This document shows positions 44,868-55,157 of a DNA stretch of 64,000 bases, piece after piece (the stretch's first letter is position 1; each line of letters opens with the position of its first letter). The stretch lies in contig NZ_JAQWCQ010000005.1 of NCBI RefSeq assembly GCF_028705895.1, positions 37,319 through 101,318 on the forward strand, written 5' to 3'. This stretch comes from Massilibacteroides sp. GTDB taxonomy: Bacteria; Bacteroidota; Bacteroidia; Bacteroidales; Tannerellaceae. Below the pieces are notes generated by a model that worked only from the letters and a program-made list of their open reading frames with translations, was not told where the DNA came from and did not search any database. Both the position numbers and the translations under genes were made by a program.

Positions 44868-47800
44868 ATGGATAAACCAAAAAACTTTCCGCTTAAAAGT
44901 GGAATAATTTATTTTAACAACTATCTTCTGAAAGGGAATATTTTGTTTTTGTTGTTGCTTTTTACTTTGACGACCAACGCTATTACTCTTGAATCTCAGA
45001 ATGTTACTTTCTCGTTAAACTTGAGGAATACAACAGTCGGTACAGTTATTCATCAGCTTAGCAAACAGACAGGATATGAATTTTCTTATGATGAGATTTT
45101 ACTTAATAGAAAAATAGATGCTGTATCAATTGAAGAAAAGAACGAGCAGATAGAGATTATCTTAAATAAAGTCTTCAAAAATGCAGATATAAGTTATCGA
45201 ATTAGCAATAATCGAATATTTCTTAAAGATGAAAGACGCGAAATTGAAAATCCATCGAACCCTATTGTGCAACAAAATGGCAAATCGATAAAAGGCCACA
45301 TTAAAGATGTTACTGATGAACCGATTATTGGTGCTAATGTGATGCTAAAAGGTACTAGTTTAGGTACAATAACGGATATTGATGGAAACTTTATATTAGA
45401 TAATGTTCCCGAAGACGGTATTCTCGTCATTTCTTATATAGGCTATTTGGAGCAAGAAGTAAGTGTTTCAGGAAAGAATGAGTTTAATATTCTGCTGAAA
45501 GATGATACTCAAAAACTTGAAGAAGTAGTTATTGTAGGCTATGGTGTACAGAAAAAAGTGAATATGACAGGTTCTATAACTGCCATAAAAGCAGATGATT
45601 TGAGTTCAATTTCGACTTCAAATCTTTCTAATACATTAGCAGGACGCGCACCAGGTGTTAATATTGTTGGTAATTCAGGACTTATGGGGGCTTCCTCTAA
45701 TATCCGTATTCGTGGAGGCTTTGGAGAGCCTTTGTTTGTTATTGACGGTATTGTTCGCGACAAAGACGCCTTTGATGCATTGGAAGCCAATGAAATAGAC
45801 CAATTGAGTTTTTTAAAAGATGCAGCTACTGCTTCAATTTATGGATCACAAGCGGGAAATGGCGTTGTTCTCGTAACAACAAAAGGCGGAGAACAGCAGA
45901 AACCGATCTTTAACTATCAGGCCTCTTATACCTTTATGACCCCGACTATGGAATTACTTTCCGATAAGACAACAGCTATTGACGAATTAATTTATCAAAA
46001 CAGAGTGGCCGATTTTCAGGGAATAACTCCGCCGAATGGAGATGTGGAATTTGATTATTTCAAAGATAAAAATTATAATGTACATGATTATATATGGCAA
46101 ACCCCGTGGAATCAGAAACATTCGTTGAGTGTTTCGGGTGGTGGTGAACGTGTGACTTATTATGCATTGCTTAGTTACATTGGTGAAGAAGGTTCATACA
46201 AAAACTTAGAAAATGATAAGTTTAATTTACGTTCAAATGTGACAGCGAAAATCACAGATAAGATAAAGATGAATTTGAATATTGCAGCTAACCAGCAGCA
46301 TCAGAGACGGTTCTACTGGCCATTTTCAGATGACGATGAACAAACTGTAGGAGACTTGTATCGTTGTACTTTTAACTGGCCTAAAACTTATCCTTTCTAT
46401 TTATATGAAGATGGCACTCCGGCAAATGAGGTTACTGAATATCCAGTGCAAACGCCTATGGGTAGTTGGCAGGCATGGAGTGTGATAGACCAAGTAATTG
46501 GAGATCGATATATCAAGACAAGAAAGAGAGAAATGAATGCAATCCTTTCTTTTGACATTGATTTGAGTAGCATATTAAAAGGATTAAGTACAAAAATTTC
46601 GGGGAATTATATTAGTAAGGATTACATGCGTAAAAAATATCTGACTTACCAAAAAAATTACGTATGGTCTCCTGCAAATGCAGATGAGAATCGTTTTGTT
46701 CCTGCAGCACCGGATCCTAATAATATCAATATATTCACTTTCTCTCAAAATCAAGAATTCTTGAGCTATAATGTGCATACATTATGGAGTGAACAATTAA
46801 ACTGGTTCTTGAACTATAACAATACATTTGGTAAACACGGAATTGCAGCGACTGCAGTGTGGGAACAAGCTTCTAATGGTGGAGAAAAGGTACTGTCAAA
46901 GGCTGAAGACCCATTAACGAATTTTGATCAGATGTTTGTTTATTCGACAGACAGTGAACGTCGTTGGGCTGAAGCAGAAGAAGTAACCGGCGGAAGGCTT
47001 TCATGGATAGGACGCGTAAACTATAATTATGATCAAAAATATATTGCTGAATTTTCGTTCCGTTATGATGGAAACTCTTTATTCCCAAAAGAAAAACGAT
47101 GGGGATTTTTTCCCTCTTTTTCTGCTGCATGGAGAATGAGTCAGGAGAGCTTTATGAGTGGTACGTCTAATTGGTTAGATGATTTGAAGATAAGAGCTTC
47201 TTATGGAACAACAGGTAATGATATTGATTTGAATAAAACAGATGATCAAAAGATTTCTCCATTTTCATATATCAATAAGTATGAAACCGGTAGTTCTTAT
47301 ATCTGGGGTAGCAACCTTGTTCAAGGTATCAAACCAGGAGCTACACCAAATCCTTATCTGACTTGGGCAACTTCTACTACGTGTAATGGTGGATTTGACT
47401 TTACAGTTTTGCAGAACAGACTATCAGGTACTTTTGATGCTTTTTACAAGACAGAAAAAGATATTCTTGGAACGCGTGTAATAACCATTCCGGATACTTA
47501 TGGTCAATCTTTAGCTCCGGAAAATTATGCGGAAAGATCCTGGAGAGGTTTTGAGGTGTCGGCTATGTGGAGAGATAAAGCTTTGAACGGTGCTGTAAAT
47601 TATTCCATATATGGTAATCTTGGTTTCTCAAAAGACCAATGGGACGTTTACGATGAGACTGCTTTATATAAAGAAGGAGGTAACCTCTATGAATTATCTG
47701 CGATAGGTAAACCTTTGAACAGAATTACAGGTCTAAAAACATTAGGTATGATACGTACTCAAGAACAACTTGATGACCTATTGGCAAAAGGATTTAAGCA

Positions 47801-48416
47801 GTATGGACGTGACCCGTATTTAGGAGGACTTTATTTTGAAGATGTTCGTGGTGATGGCTACTCTCCCGGTCCAGATGGGAAAATTGATGATAATGACATT
47901 CAATTATTGACAGATAATGCATCTCCACGTATTAACTATGGTTTTGGAGGTAGTATTTCCTGGAAAGGAATAACATTAGATTTGCATTTTCAAGGAGTCG
48001 GCATGTACGATCGTATGATTAGTAACTTAGGAGAAGGTAATGGTGGCATGCGCCAATATGGCGGAACTATTCGACCTTATTATCCTATTTGGGCAGGCGA
48101 TGTATGGACACCAGAAAATCCAAATGCAAAATACCCTCGTGTAGTAGGTAGTAACTGGTATGAATCAGGAACAGGAAATCAATCATTCTGGATCAGAGAT
48201 GGCGCATATTTACGATTGAAAAATTTGAATATAGGGTATGATTTACCTAAAGCTTGGTTAGAACCGTTAAGTCTGATCTCTGCTCAATTATTCTTTAATG
48301 GAACGAACTTATTTGTGATTTCTGATGTTACTGAGTTTCATGATCCGGAACAAGATTGTTATGACTCATATCCTTTGATGAAATCGTTTACTTTTGGTTT
48401 AAATGTTAAATTTTAA
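44868..48416 (+). CDS. SusC/RagA TonB-dependent receptor with STN signalling domain
   Basis: The 1182-residue protein has an N-terminal hydrophobic segment (24-42), a secretin/TonB short N-terminal (STN) domain near 47-115 (VGTVIHQLSKQTGYEFSYDE), a CarboxypepD_reg-like domain near 138-222 (KGHIKDVTDEPIIGANVMLKGTSLGTITDIDGNF), then the plug (EEVVIVGYGVQKK, IRIRGGFGEPLFVIDGI, SFLKDAATASIYGSQAGNGVVLVTTKGG) and the barrel. STN domains pass a signal to FecR. The family imports glycans or peptides through the outer membrane together with SusD. It lies 94 bp after fecR and 12 bp before susD. It is full length and intact. Confidence 0.96.
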   Translation: MDKPKNFPLKSGIIYFNNYLLKGNILFLLLLFTLTTNAITLESQNVTFSLNLRNTTVGTVIHQLSKQTGYEFSYDEILLNRKIDAVSIEEKNEQIEIILNKVFKNADISYRISNNRIFLKDERREIENPSNPIVQQNGKSIKGHIKDVTDEPIIGANVMLKGTSLGTITDIDGNFILDNVPEDGILVISYIGYLEQEVSVSGKNEFNILLKDDTQKLEEVVIVGYGVQKKVNMTGSITAIKADDLSSISTSNLSNTLAGRAPGVNIVGNSGLMGASSNIRIRGGFGEPLFVIDGIVRDKDAFDALEANEIDQLSFLKDAATASIYGSQAGNGVVLVTTKGGEQQKPIFNYQASYTFMTPTMELLSDKTTAIDELIYQNRVADFQGITPPNGDVEFDYFKDKNYNVHDYIWQTPWNQKHSLSVSGGGERVTYYALLSYIGEEGSYKNLENDKFNLRSNVTAKITDKIKMNLNIAANQQHQRRFYWPFSDDDEQTVGDLYRCTFNWPKTYPFYLYEDGTPANEVTEYPVQTPMGSWQAWSVIDQVIGDRYIKTRKREMNAILSFDIDLSSILKGLSTKISGNYISKDYMRKKYLTYQKNYVWSPANADENRFVPAAPDPNNINIFTFSQNQEFLSYNVHTLWSEQLNWFLNYNNTFGKHGIAATAVWEQASNGGEKVLSKAEDPLTNFDQMFVYSTDSERRWAEAEEVTGGRLSWIGRVNYNYDQKYIAEFSFRYDGNSLFPKEKRWGFFPSFSAAWRMSQESFMSGTSNWLDDLKIRASYGTTGNDIDLNKTDDQKISPFSYINKYETGSSYIWGSNLVQGIKPGATPNPYLTWATSTTCNGGFDFTVLQNRLSGTFDAFYKTEKDILGTRVITIPDTYGQSLAPENYAERSWRGFEVSAMWRDKALNGAVNYSIYGNLGFSKDQWDVYDETALYKEGGNLYELSAIGKPLNRITGLKTLGMIRTQEQLDDLLAKGFKQYGRDPYLGGLYFEDVRGDGYSPGPDGKIDDNDIQLLTDNASPRINYGFGGSISWKGITLDLHFQGVGMYDRMISNLGEGNGGMRQYGGTIRPYYPIWAGDVWTPENPNAKYPRVVGSNWYESGTGNQSFWIRDGAYLRLKNLNIGYDLPKAWLEPLSLISAQLFFNGTNLFVISDVTEFHDPEQDCYDSYPLMKSFTFGLNVKF

Positions 48417-48428
48417 AAAACGATAGAA

Positions 48429-50198
48429 ATGAAAAAGATTTCAACAATAATATGCCTTTTTATCTTGTTTGTGACGCACAATGCTTGCGATACATTAGAT
48501 ATTGAGAATATCTATAGTTATGACGCCAACAAGGTATGGAACGATGAAAAGCTGATAAACTCATATATGGCTAATTTGTATGCGAATGTTTTTGAGAATT
48601 GGAGTCCAACATTGGACCAGACTTCACAACAATTAACGGCTATTCATTTTTATCTGGATAGAGTTACAATTTCAAACGATCAATATAAGAAATGGGATTA
48701 CACGACTATTCGTTTGATAAATGAAGCTATTCAGAATACAACAAATGGAGAATTGACACAATCTAAAAAAGATGAATTTATTGCTCAGGCTTTATTCTTG
48801 AGGGCATATGTTTATTTTCGGATGGTGAAATATCATGGTGGTATCCCATATATAACTGTTCCTCAAGATAAAGATAAGGATGATTTGTATGTGAAAAGGA
48901 ATAGTACAAAAGAATGTTTTGACTTTATTGTAAAAGATCTGGATGATGCGATAGCGATGCTCCCGGAAAAGATCTCATCTACTTCAAATGATTATGGTAA
49001 GATAGATGGTTGTTTTGCTACAGCTTTTAAGGCGAAAGTTCTTTTGTATAAAGCTTCACCTCAATTTAATCCAGGTAATAAATGGGATAATTCTTATTGG
49101 CAGGAAGCTTATAATGCGAATAAATTAGCTTATGAAAAATTGATTGCTAATGGAAGTAAGCTCACAGATGACTATGCTGATATTTTTTTAGTAGAAAAAG
49201 GAGCTGAAGTAGTTTTTCCTGTGATTAATACATACCCTAATAAAGTTATAGATTGGGATTATGGAGTACGTCCCGGATCGGAAAGTCGTGGAAATGCTTG
49301 GGCTTGTCCAATTTGGGAATTCATACAGGAATATCCTATGTTGGATGGAAAATTATATAATGATCCCTCAAGTAAGTATTTTATGACTGATGGCGATTTT
49401 TTACAGAATTATTGGAAAAACAGGGATCCTCGATTCAATAAATCTGTTGTATGGAACGGTAGTGTTTATGAAGTTTCAGGGAAAGCTGGGAAACGCCAAT
49501 ATACCAGTCTGGGTATTGCTCATGAGGCTGATGACTTTGGTGTAAACCCAAATGCAAGTGTGAACTCGACTAATTTGAATAGTTATAGCGGCTTCTTTAT
49601 TCGTAAAGCTTCTGATCTATCGTTAAAACAATCAGAAGTACAACAATATGATGTTGATTTTATCTTGATGCGTTTTGCTGAAGTTATGCTAAACTATGCG
49701 GAAACAGCTAATGAAACAGGGAAATCAGATGTAGCCATAGAAATATTAAAACAAATACGGACACGCGCTGGTCTTGAACCAGGAGCTGATGGCTTATATG
49801 GAATGAAAGTTTCATCAAGAGAAGAAATTCGTGAGGCTATTTTATTTGAACGTAATATTGAATTTTGTTTTGAAGGACATCGTTTCTGGGACTTACGTCG
49901 TTTGAGAATGTTGGATCGTTTGGATAATAAAACGAAACATGGGGTAGAGGCAATTGCTATTAATGCGGATGGTACGGAGATGTCTATCTCTGAAGCAAAA
50001 GAAAAAGCGACAAATATGGAATTGACGGAAGAGAACTTTAAGTATGTTATACTACAGATTCCATTTACCGGAGTTAAAGTGACTTCTGTTCCTGAGTCCT
50101 ATTATTTCTTTCCGATTAGCCAGACAGTAATTGATAGAAATAAGAATATAGAACAAAATAATAATTGGGGAGGGACGTTCAATCCCACTCTTGAGTGA
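48429..50198 (+). CDS. SusD/RagB nutrient-binding lipoprotein
   Basis: The 589-residue protein has a lipobox THNACDTL (Cys about residue 20). SusD-family sections are visible: ALFLRAYVYFRMVKYHGGIPYI (about 113-134), SSTSNDYGKIDGCFATAFKAKVLLYKASPQFNP in steps (about 188-220), DVDFILMRFAEVMLNYAETANETG (about 410-433) and IRTRAG followed by EIREAILFERNIEFCFEGHRFWDLRR (about 442-485). SusD covers the SusC channel and binds the substrate. It follows SusC by 12 bp. A strong hairpin terminator ends this transcript. The glycan cannot be deduced from the sequence. Confidence 0.95.
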   Translation: MKKISTIICLFILFVTHNACDTLDIENIYSYDANKVWNDEKLINSYMANLYANVFENWSPTLDQTSQQLTAIHFYLDRVTISNDQYKKWDYTTIRLINEAIQNTTNGELTQSKKDEFIAQALFLRAYVYFRMVKYHGGIPYITVPQDKDKDDLYVKRNSTKECFDFIVKDLDDAIAMLPEKISSTSNDYGKIDGCFATAFKAKVLLYKASPQFNPGNKWDNSYWQEAYNANKLAYEKLIANGSKLTDDYADIFLVEKGAEVVFPVINTYPNKVIDWDYGVRPGSESRGNAWACPIWEFIQEYPMLDGKLYNDPSSKYFMTDGDFLQNYWKNRDPRFNKSVVWNGSVYEVSGKAGKRQYTSLGIAHEADDFGVNPNASVNSTNLNSYSGFFIRKASDLSLKQSEVQQYDVDFILMRFAEVMLNYAETANETGKSDVAIEILKQIRTRAGLEPGADGLYGMKVSSREEIREAILFERNIEFCFEGHRFWDLRRLRMLDRLDNKTKHGVEAIAINADGTEMSISEAKEKATNMELTEENFKYVILQIPFTGVKVTSVPESYYFFPISQTVIDRNKNIEQNNNWGGTFNPTLE

Positions 50199-50233
50199 TT
50201 TAATATAACTTGTTTTCGAATTATTAAAATAGA

Positions 50234-50278
50234 AATTATCCGTATTTAACGTAAAGTTGATACGGATAATTCTGTTTT
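50234..50278 (+). terminator. Hairpin terminator after susD
   Basis: AATTATCCGTAT (50,234-50,245) pairs perfectly with ATACGGATAATT (50,260-50,271) around a 14-nt loop, followed by CTGTTTT. Confidence 0.8.
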
Positions 50279-50364
50279 AAAACCAGTTATTCATATATAA
50301 TTTCTATTTTTGTTTGATTTATCATTATGAAAATCTAAACAATTACATATATATATTTAGTACT

Positions 50365-51621
50365 ATGAAGACAAACAGAAGAGATTTCCTTAAAACGCTG
50401 GGGGGAATTGCTGCTTTTTCCGTTGTCCCGAGGCACGTCTTGGGGAATGGGTTTATTGCTCCGAGTGATCAGTTGACAAAGGGTATTATTGGTACCGGAG
50501 GAATGGGACGTGGGCATTTGAATTATGCAGGAACACGTTTAGTCGCAGTTTGCGATGTGGATAAAAAACATTTAGAGTTAGGTAAGGCGCTTGTTAGTGA
50601 TAAGATTGCGGCTTACCATGATTTTCGCGATTTGATTCTGGATAAGAATGTGGATATTGTACATATTGCTACTCCTCCTCATTGGCATGGGATTATGTCG
50701 GTTGAGGCGGCTAAAGCTGGTAAAGATATCTGGTGTGAGAAACCAATGACCAGAACAATCGGTGAAGGTAAGCGAGTGATGGAAGCAGTTAAGCAATACG
50801 GACGTATGTTTCGTTTGAATACCTGGTTCCGTTTTACGGACCAATTCTATGGTTTAGGTACTCCTGTGAAGCCTTTAAAGAAGCTTGTGCAGAGTGGTAT
50901 GTTGGGATGGCCTCTGAAGGTGACAATCAGTAAGCATACGGGTTTTGACTGGAAGTTTTTCTGGGTTGGTCGTGAGTATCTTGAACCACAATCTGTTCCT
51001 CAGGAATTGGATTATGATATGTGGTTAGGCCCGGCTCCTTATAAACCTTATAATGCGCATCGTGTACACCAGACTTTCCGTGGTTATTGGGATTATGATG
51101 GTGGTGGTCTTGGTGATATGGGGCAACATTATATTGATCCTGTTCAGTATTTCTTAGGAAAAGACAACACAAGTCCTGTGAAAGTTGAAGTAGATGCTCC
51201 TCAACAACACCCTGATGCTGTAGGCACATGGCGATCTATCACTTATACTTACGAAGATGGTTGTCAGATCGTTCTTTGGGGAGGTGATTATGGAGATCCT
51301 AACACACCTTATATTTCCGGACCAAACGGAAATGTTTATAAAAACTTTGTTTGTGATATACCTGATTGGGAAAAGAAATTAGCTGATTATCCGGAACCAG
51401 AACCACAGGTTACTGATTTTATAGAATGTGTTAAAACTCGGCAGCCATTTGCTTTAAATGAGCAGAATGGATTCCGTTCGGCAACGATCGTTAATATGGG
51501 GGCAGTTGCTCTTCGTTTGAATCGTACGTTGCACTTTGATCCGATGAAACTTGAGTTTGTGAACGATGAAGCGGCTAACCGCTTATTAGATCAACCTATG
51601 CGTTCACCTTGGAATATTTAA
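50365..51621 (+). CDS. Gfo/Idh/MocA oxidoreductase with Tat-like signal
   Basis: From the ATG at 50,365 the product is 418 residues and starts MKTNRRDFLKTLGGIAAFSV, a twin-arginine signal. A Rossmann motif GTGGMGRGH lies near residues 42-50, the WCEKPM motif with the catalytic Lys near 126-131, and the C-terminal substrate domain has GGGLGDMGQHYIDPVQ with a catalytic-type His near 252-267. These enzymes oxidise or reduce sugars with tightly bound NAD; periplasmic family members use glycosides. It has its own -7-like element (TATTTTTG, 50,305-50,312), and the HEAT/DUF1080 gene starts 19 bp downstream. Together they suggest a 3-keto-glycoside pathway. An earlier in-frame start at 50,314 would bury the Tat signal. 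Confidence 0.88.
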   Translation: MKTNRRDFLKTLGGIAAFSVVPRHVLGNGFIAPSDQLTKGIIGTGGMGRGHLNYAGTRLVAVCDVDKKHLELGKALVSDKIAAYHDFRDLILDKNVDIVHIATPPHWHGIMSVEAAKAGKDIWCEKPMTRTIGEGKRVMEAVKQYGRMFRLNTWFRFTDQFYGLGTPVKPLKKLVQSGMLGWPLKVTISKHTGFDWKFFWVGREYLEPQSVPQELDYDMWLGPAPYKPYNAHRVHQTFRGYWDYDGGGLGDMGQHYIDPVQYFLGKDNTSPVKVEVDAPQQHPDAVGTWRSITYTYEDGCQIVLWGGDYGDPNTPYISGPNGNVYKNFVCDIPDWEKKLADYPEPEPQVTDFIECVKTRQPFALNEQNGFRSATIVNMGAVALRLNRTLHFDPMKLEFVNDEAANRLLDQPMRSPWNI

Positions 51622-51640
51622 TCTTAAAAAAACGAACGGA

Positions 51641-54600
51641 ATGAAAAAAATATATTTATCAATAGCAACAAGTCTGCTTTGCGGAACTATGTTGATGGCT
51701 CAGGCTCCGGCAAATCGTACGATACAAACGGTTATTGCTGATGCGGTGGCACAAATGCCGGCCCAAACGCAAAAGAAATACGATAAACTGATTGCAGACC
51801 TTGTCTCTACAGGAGATGCGGGAGTTCAGTCACTTATCGATATGATCCATGCTCCAGGGAAAGGTAGTAATGCACAGGTTGACTATGCTCTTAGCGGCTT
51901 AAGTCATTATGTGATGGCAAAAGGACAGGAGAGTGCTCGTCTTGCTGTCGCAAATGCTTATATTAAGGCACTTGAACGCGTGCAAGAGCGCGAAACAAAG
52001 GCTTTTATTATCCGTCAATTACAAATTGTCGGTGAGAATGAAGCAGTAAAGGCTTTGTCTCCATATTTAAATACAGAGCAATTGAGCGCTCCTGCAGCCT
52101 CTGCGCTTGCTTCAATAAACACACCGGAAGCTGCAGATGCTTTGAAATCATCTTTGATGCGTAGAATGGGAACTTCAGTTACCCTGCGCGATGTAGTTAT
52201 GGCTATCGGTGAAGCTGAAATGACAGGACTGGAAGATCTGATAAAAGGTTTTCTAACTGCGTCGGATGAGAATCTGAAGCGTACAGCATTTTATGCAATA
52301 AGTCGTACCGGTAGTGTCGCCTCTCTAAAAGAAGTTGGTGACGCAGCTAAAGCTGTCGGTTTTCAAATGGAAAATGCCGGAATAAATGAAGCGTATATCC
52401 AGTTGATTAAACGTATAGCATTGACTGATGAAAAAACGGCAATAAAGGCTGCTGCTAAATTGTTGAAAGATGCGACGAAAGTTGGTGCTACCCAGACCAG
52501 AATCGCTGCACTCGGATTGTTGATATCTATGGATGATGACAATGCGACAAAACTTGTTTTAGCTGCCTTGAAAGATCCGTGTAAGGAATACCGGAATGCT
52601 GCACTTACTTTTGCTTCTACATATGCAGGAGAAAAAGACTATATTGACATACTTAAATCTACTCTAAAAGCGAAGTCAGATGTTAAGACCGATGTAATTA
52701 ATTGGATTGGTCGTGAAAGCAAATCCCAAAATCAGATCCTAAAGAACCTGGATGTTCGCTTTGATTTACCGCTTCGTCAGGTTTTATTAAACCAATTATC
52801 GGATAACGATTTTGCCGTAAAACAAGCTGCCGTATGGGCTTTAGTTAAGATTGGAGATGAAAGCGTAATACCTAATCTTTCTAATTTGTTGAAAGATAAT
52901 GACAAACAAGTAGTTCTCCTTGCTGAGGATGCTTTGTTGGCTTTTAAAGGAGATGTGGCTCCTTCTGTAGCTCAGGCAATACAAGGTGCGACAGATGCCG
53001 GTAAAATAGCCGGTGTTGAAATTCTGGCTGTACGGAAAGCAACACCTAATATGAATACTGTTTTAGAGCAGACGAAATCAACAGTGCCGGAAGTGAAAAC
53101 TGCCGCGTATAAAGCACTCAAAGATGTCGTATCTGATAAGGATCGTGTAATGCTTTGTGGTATGTTGGAATCATCGGATGCTTCGGTTGTTACTCCGTTG
53201 CAACAAGCTGTAATTGCTACCTTGTCCGGTAAATCTTCATCAGAACAGCTATCAACGATTAAAACTCGTATGGTGCAAGCCGGAGAGAATAAAAAACATT
53301 TGTATTATACCGTCTTAGCTTCTATTGGAGAAAAAGAAGGTCTGAAAACAATCGTTGATGGATTTAAAAACGGAAAAGGCGAAGCAAGAGATGCCGCTTT
53401 TGATGCTTTGTTGGCTTGGAAAAGTGCAGATGTGGCCGATGAATTATATGCTATCTGTAAAGATGCATCCGCTTTTGCCTATTTTGATCGTGCATTGACT
53501 GCTTATATTGGATTAGTATCGACTCCTACTTTAACCGGTGAAAATCGTTTACTTGGGTTGCGTAAGGCTATGGAGATTGCTAAAACAGATGCTCAAAAGA
53601 ATGAAATATTGAAACAAGCGGGTCGTACAGGAACTTTCCTTGCAATGCTTTTTGCAGGTGATTATCTGAATGATAAACCTGTACAACAAGCAGCGGCAAA
53701 TGCTGTTATGACAATTGCTCTTGGGCATAAGGAGTATATCGGAGATAACGTTCGCGCCTTATTAAATAAAGTGACAGAGGTTTTAGATAATCCTGATGCC
53801 GGTTATCAGAAAGAAGCAATCCGTAAACATTTAGCTGAAATGCCGGCAGGTGAAGGATTTATTTCATTGTTTAATGGGAAAGATCTGACCGGATGGAAAG
53901 GACTTGTAGAGAATCCGATAAAACGGGCTAAAATGTCTTCGGCACAATTGGCAAAAGCTCAGGTGAAAGCTGACGAACAAATGCGTAAAGATTGGAAAGT
54001 TGAGGATGGATTGTTGTTGTTTGACGGAACGGGTTATGATAATCTTTGTACAGAAAAACAATACGGTGATTTCGAAATGTATGTGGACTGGATGCTTGAT
54101 CCGGCAGGTCCCGAAGCCGATGCAGGTATTTATTTACGTGGAACTCCTCAGGTTCAAATGTGGGATACGGCACGTGTGAATGTAGGTGCTCAGGTTGGTT
54201 CAGGCGGACTGTACAATAATCAGGTTAATTCAAGTAAGCCGCTGAAAGTTGCCGATAACAAATTAGGCGAATGGAATACCATGTATATTAAGATGGTTGG
54301 TGACCGTGTAACGGTTGTGTTGAATGGAGAACTGGTAACCGACGATGTGATTCTTGAAAACTACTGGGATCGTAAACAACCGATTCCTCCTGTAGAACAA
54401 ATCGAACTTCAGGCTCACGGAAGCAAGGTTTATTATCGTAATATCTATGTGAAAGAATTGGAACGTGCAGAACCTTTCCAGCTTTCAGCAGAAGAAAAGA
54501 AAGAAGGTTATAAGATCTTGTTTGATGGAACGAATATGCATGAGTGGACAGGTAACACAGTGGATTATACGTTGGAAGACGGAACAATTTCCATGATTCC

Positions 54601-55081
54601 AAGTAGAAGTTTCGGTGGTAATCTATACACTAAAGATGAATACGGAAACTTTATCTTCCGTTTCGAATTCCAATTAACTCCAGCTGCAAATAACGGTTTA
54701 GGCATCCGTACTCCATTAGAAGGTGATGCTGCTTATGTCGGAATGGAACTTCAGATATTGGATAATGAACATCCTGTATATGCTACTTTAGCTCCTTATC
54801 AATACCATGGGTCTGTGTATGGAATTATCCCTGCTGAACGTGGTTATTTAAAACCGACAGGCGAGTGGAATTATCAGGAAGTAGTAGCCAACGGAGATAA
54901 TATTAAAGTGACTCTCAACGGACACGTAATCGTAGATGGAAATATTCGTGACGCTGTAAAGAACGGAACACCCGATAAAAAAGAACATCCGGGATTATTT
55001 AATAAGAAAGGCCATATTGGATTTCTTGGACACGGTTCACCCGTTAAATTCCGCAACATTCGTATCAAAGAATTGAAATAA
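51641..55081 (+). CDS. HEAT-repeat protein with two DUF1080 (3-keto-glycoside hydrolase) domains
   Basis: The 1146-residue protein has a signal peptide (1-20, ending LMAQ). Residues 25-725 are HEAT/PBS-lyase-like helical repeats (for example FAVKQAAVWALVKIGDESVIPNLSNLL). The first DUF1080 domain, about 737-940, starts ISLFNGKDLTGWKG and includes GIYLRGTPQVQMWD; the second, about 955-1145, starts YKILFDGTNMHEWTG and includes MELQILDNEHPVY and ends KFRNIRIKELK. DUF1080 members cleave 3-keto-disaccharides made by Gfo/Idh/MocA-type oxidoreductases, and one such gene lies 19 bp upstream. The helical array may scaffold partners or the substrate. A periplasmic or surface location is likely. Confidence 0.88.
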   Translation: MKKIYLSIATSLLCGTMLMAQAPANRTIQTVIADAVAQMPAQTQKKYDKLIADLVSTGDAGVQSLIDMIHAPGKGSNAQVDYALSGLSHYVMAKGQESARLAVANAYIKALERVQERETKAFIIRQLQIVGENEAVKALSPYLNTEQLSAPAASALASINTPEAADALKSSLMRRMGTSVTLRDVVMAIGEAEMTGLEDLIKGFLTASDENLKRTAFYAISRTGSVASLKEVGDAAKAVGFQMENAGINEAYIQLIKRIALTDEKTAIKAAAKLLKDATKVGATQTRIAALGLLISMDDDNATKLVLAALKDPCKEYRNAALTFASTYAGEKDYIDILKSTLKAKSDVKTDVINWIGRESKSQNQILKNLDVRFDLPLRQVLLNQLSDNDFAVKQAAVWALVKIGDESVIPNLSNLLKDNDKQVVLLAEDALLAFKGDVAPSVAQAIQGATDAGKIAGVEILAVRKATPNMNTVLEQTKSTVPEVKTAAYKALKDVVSDKDRVMLCGMLESSDASVVTPLQQAVIATLSGKSSSEQLSTIKTRMVQAGENKKHLYYTVLASIGEKEGLKTIVDGFKNGKGEARDAAFDALLAWKSADVADELYAICKDASAFAYFDRALTAYIGLVSTPTLTGENRLLGLRKAMEIAKTDAQKNEILKQAGRTGTFLAMLFAGDYLNDKPVQQAAANAVMTIALGHKEYIGDNVRALLNKVTEVLDNPDAGYQKEAIRKHLAEMPAGEGFISLFNGKDLTGWKGLVENPIKRAKMSSAQLAKAQVKADEQMRKDWKVEDGLLLFDGTGYDNLCTEKQYGDFEMYVDWMLDPAGPEADAGIYLRGTPQVQMWDTARVNVGAQVGSGGLYNNQVNSSKPLKVADNKLGEWNTMYIKMVGDRVTVVLNGELVTDDVILENYWDRKQPIPPVEQIELQAHGSKVYYRNIYVKELERAEPFQLSAEEKKEGYKILFDGTNMHEWTGNTVDYTLEDGTISMIPSRSFGGNLYTKDEYGNFIFRFEFQLTPAANNGLGIRTPLEGDAAYVGMELQILDNEHPVYATLAPYQYHGSVYGIIPAERGYLKPTGEWNYQEVVANGDNIKVTLNGHVIVDGNIRDAVKNGTPDKKEHPGLFNKKGHIGFLGHGSPVKFRNIRIKELK

Positions 55082-55103
55082 TTCAGATAAGAAATCATAA
55101 CAA

Positions 55104-55140
55104 AAGAAATGGCTGTCGGGAATCCTGACAGCCATTTCTT
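55104..55140. terminator. Bidirectional terminator between the HEAT/DUF1080 gene and dps
   Basis: AAGAAATGGCTGTC (55,104-55,117) pairs perfectly with GACAGCCATTTCTT (55,127-55,140) around a 9-nt loop, with A and T flanks suited to both directions. Confidence 0.85.
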
Positions 55141-55157
55141 TATTTTACGTATATGCC

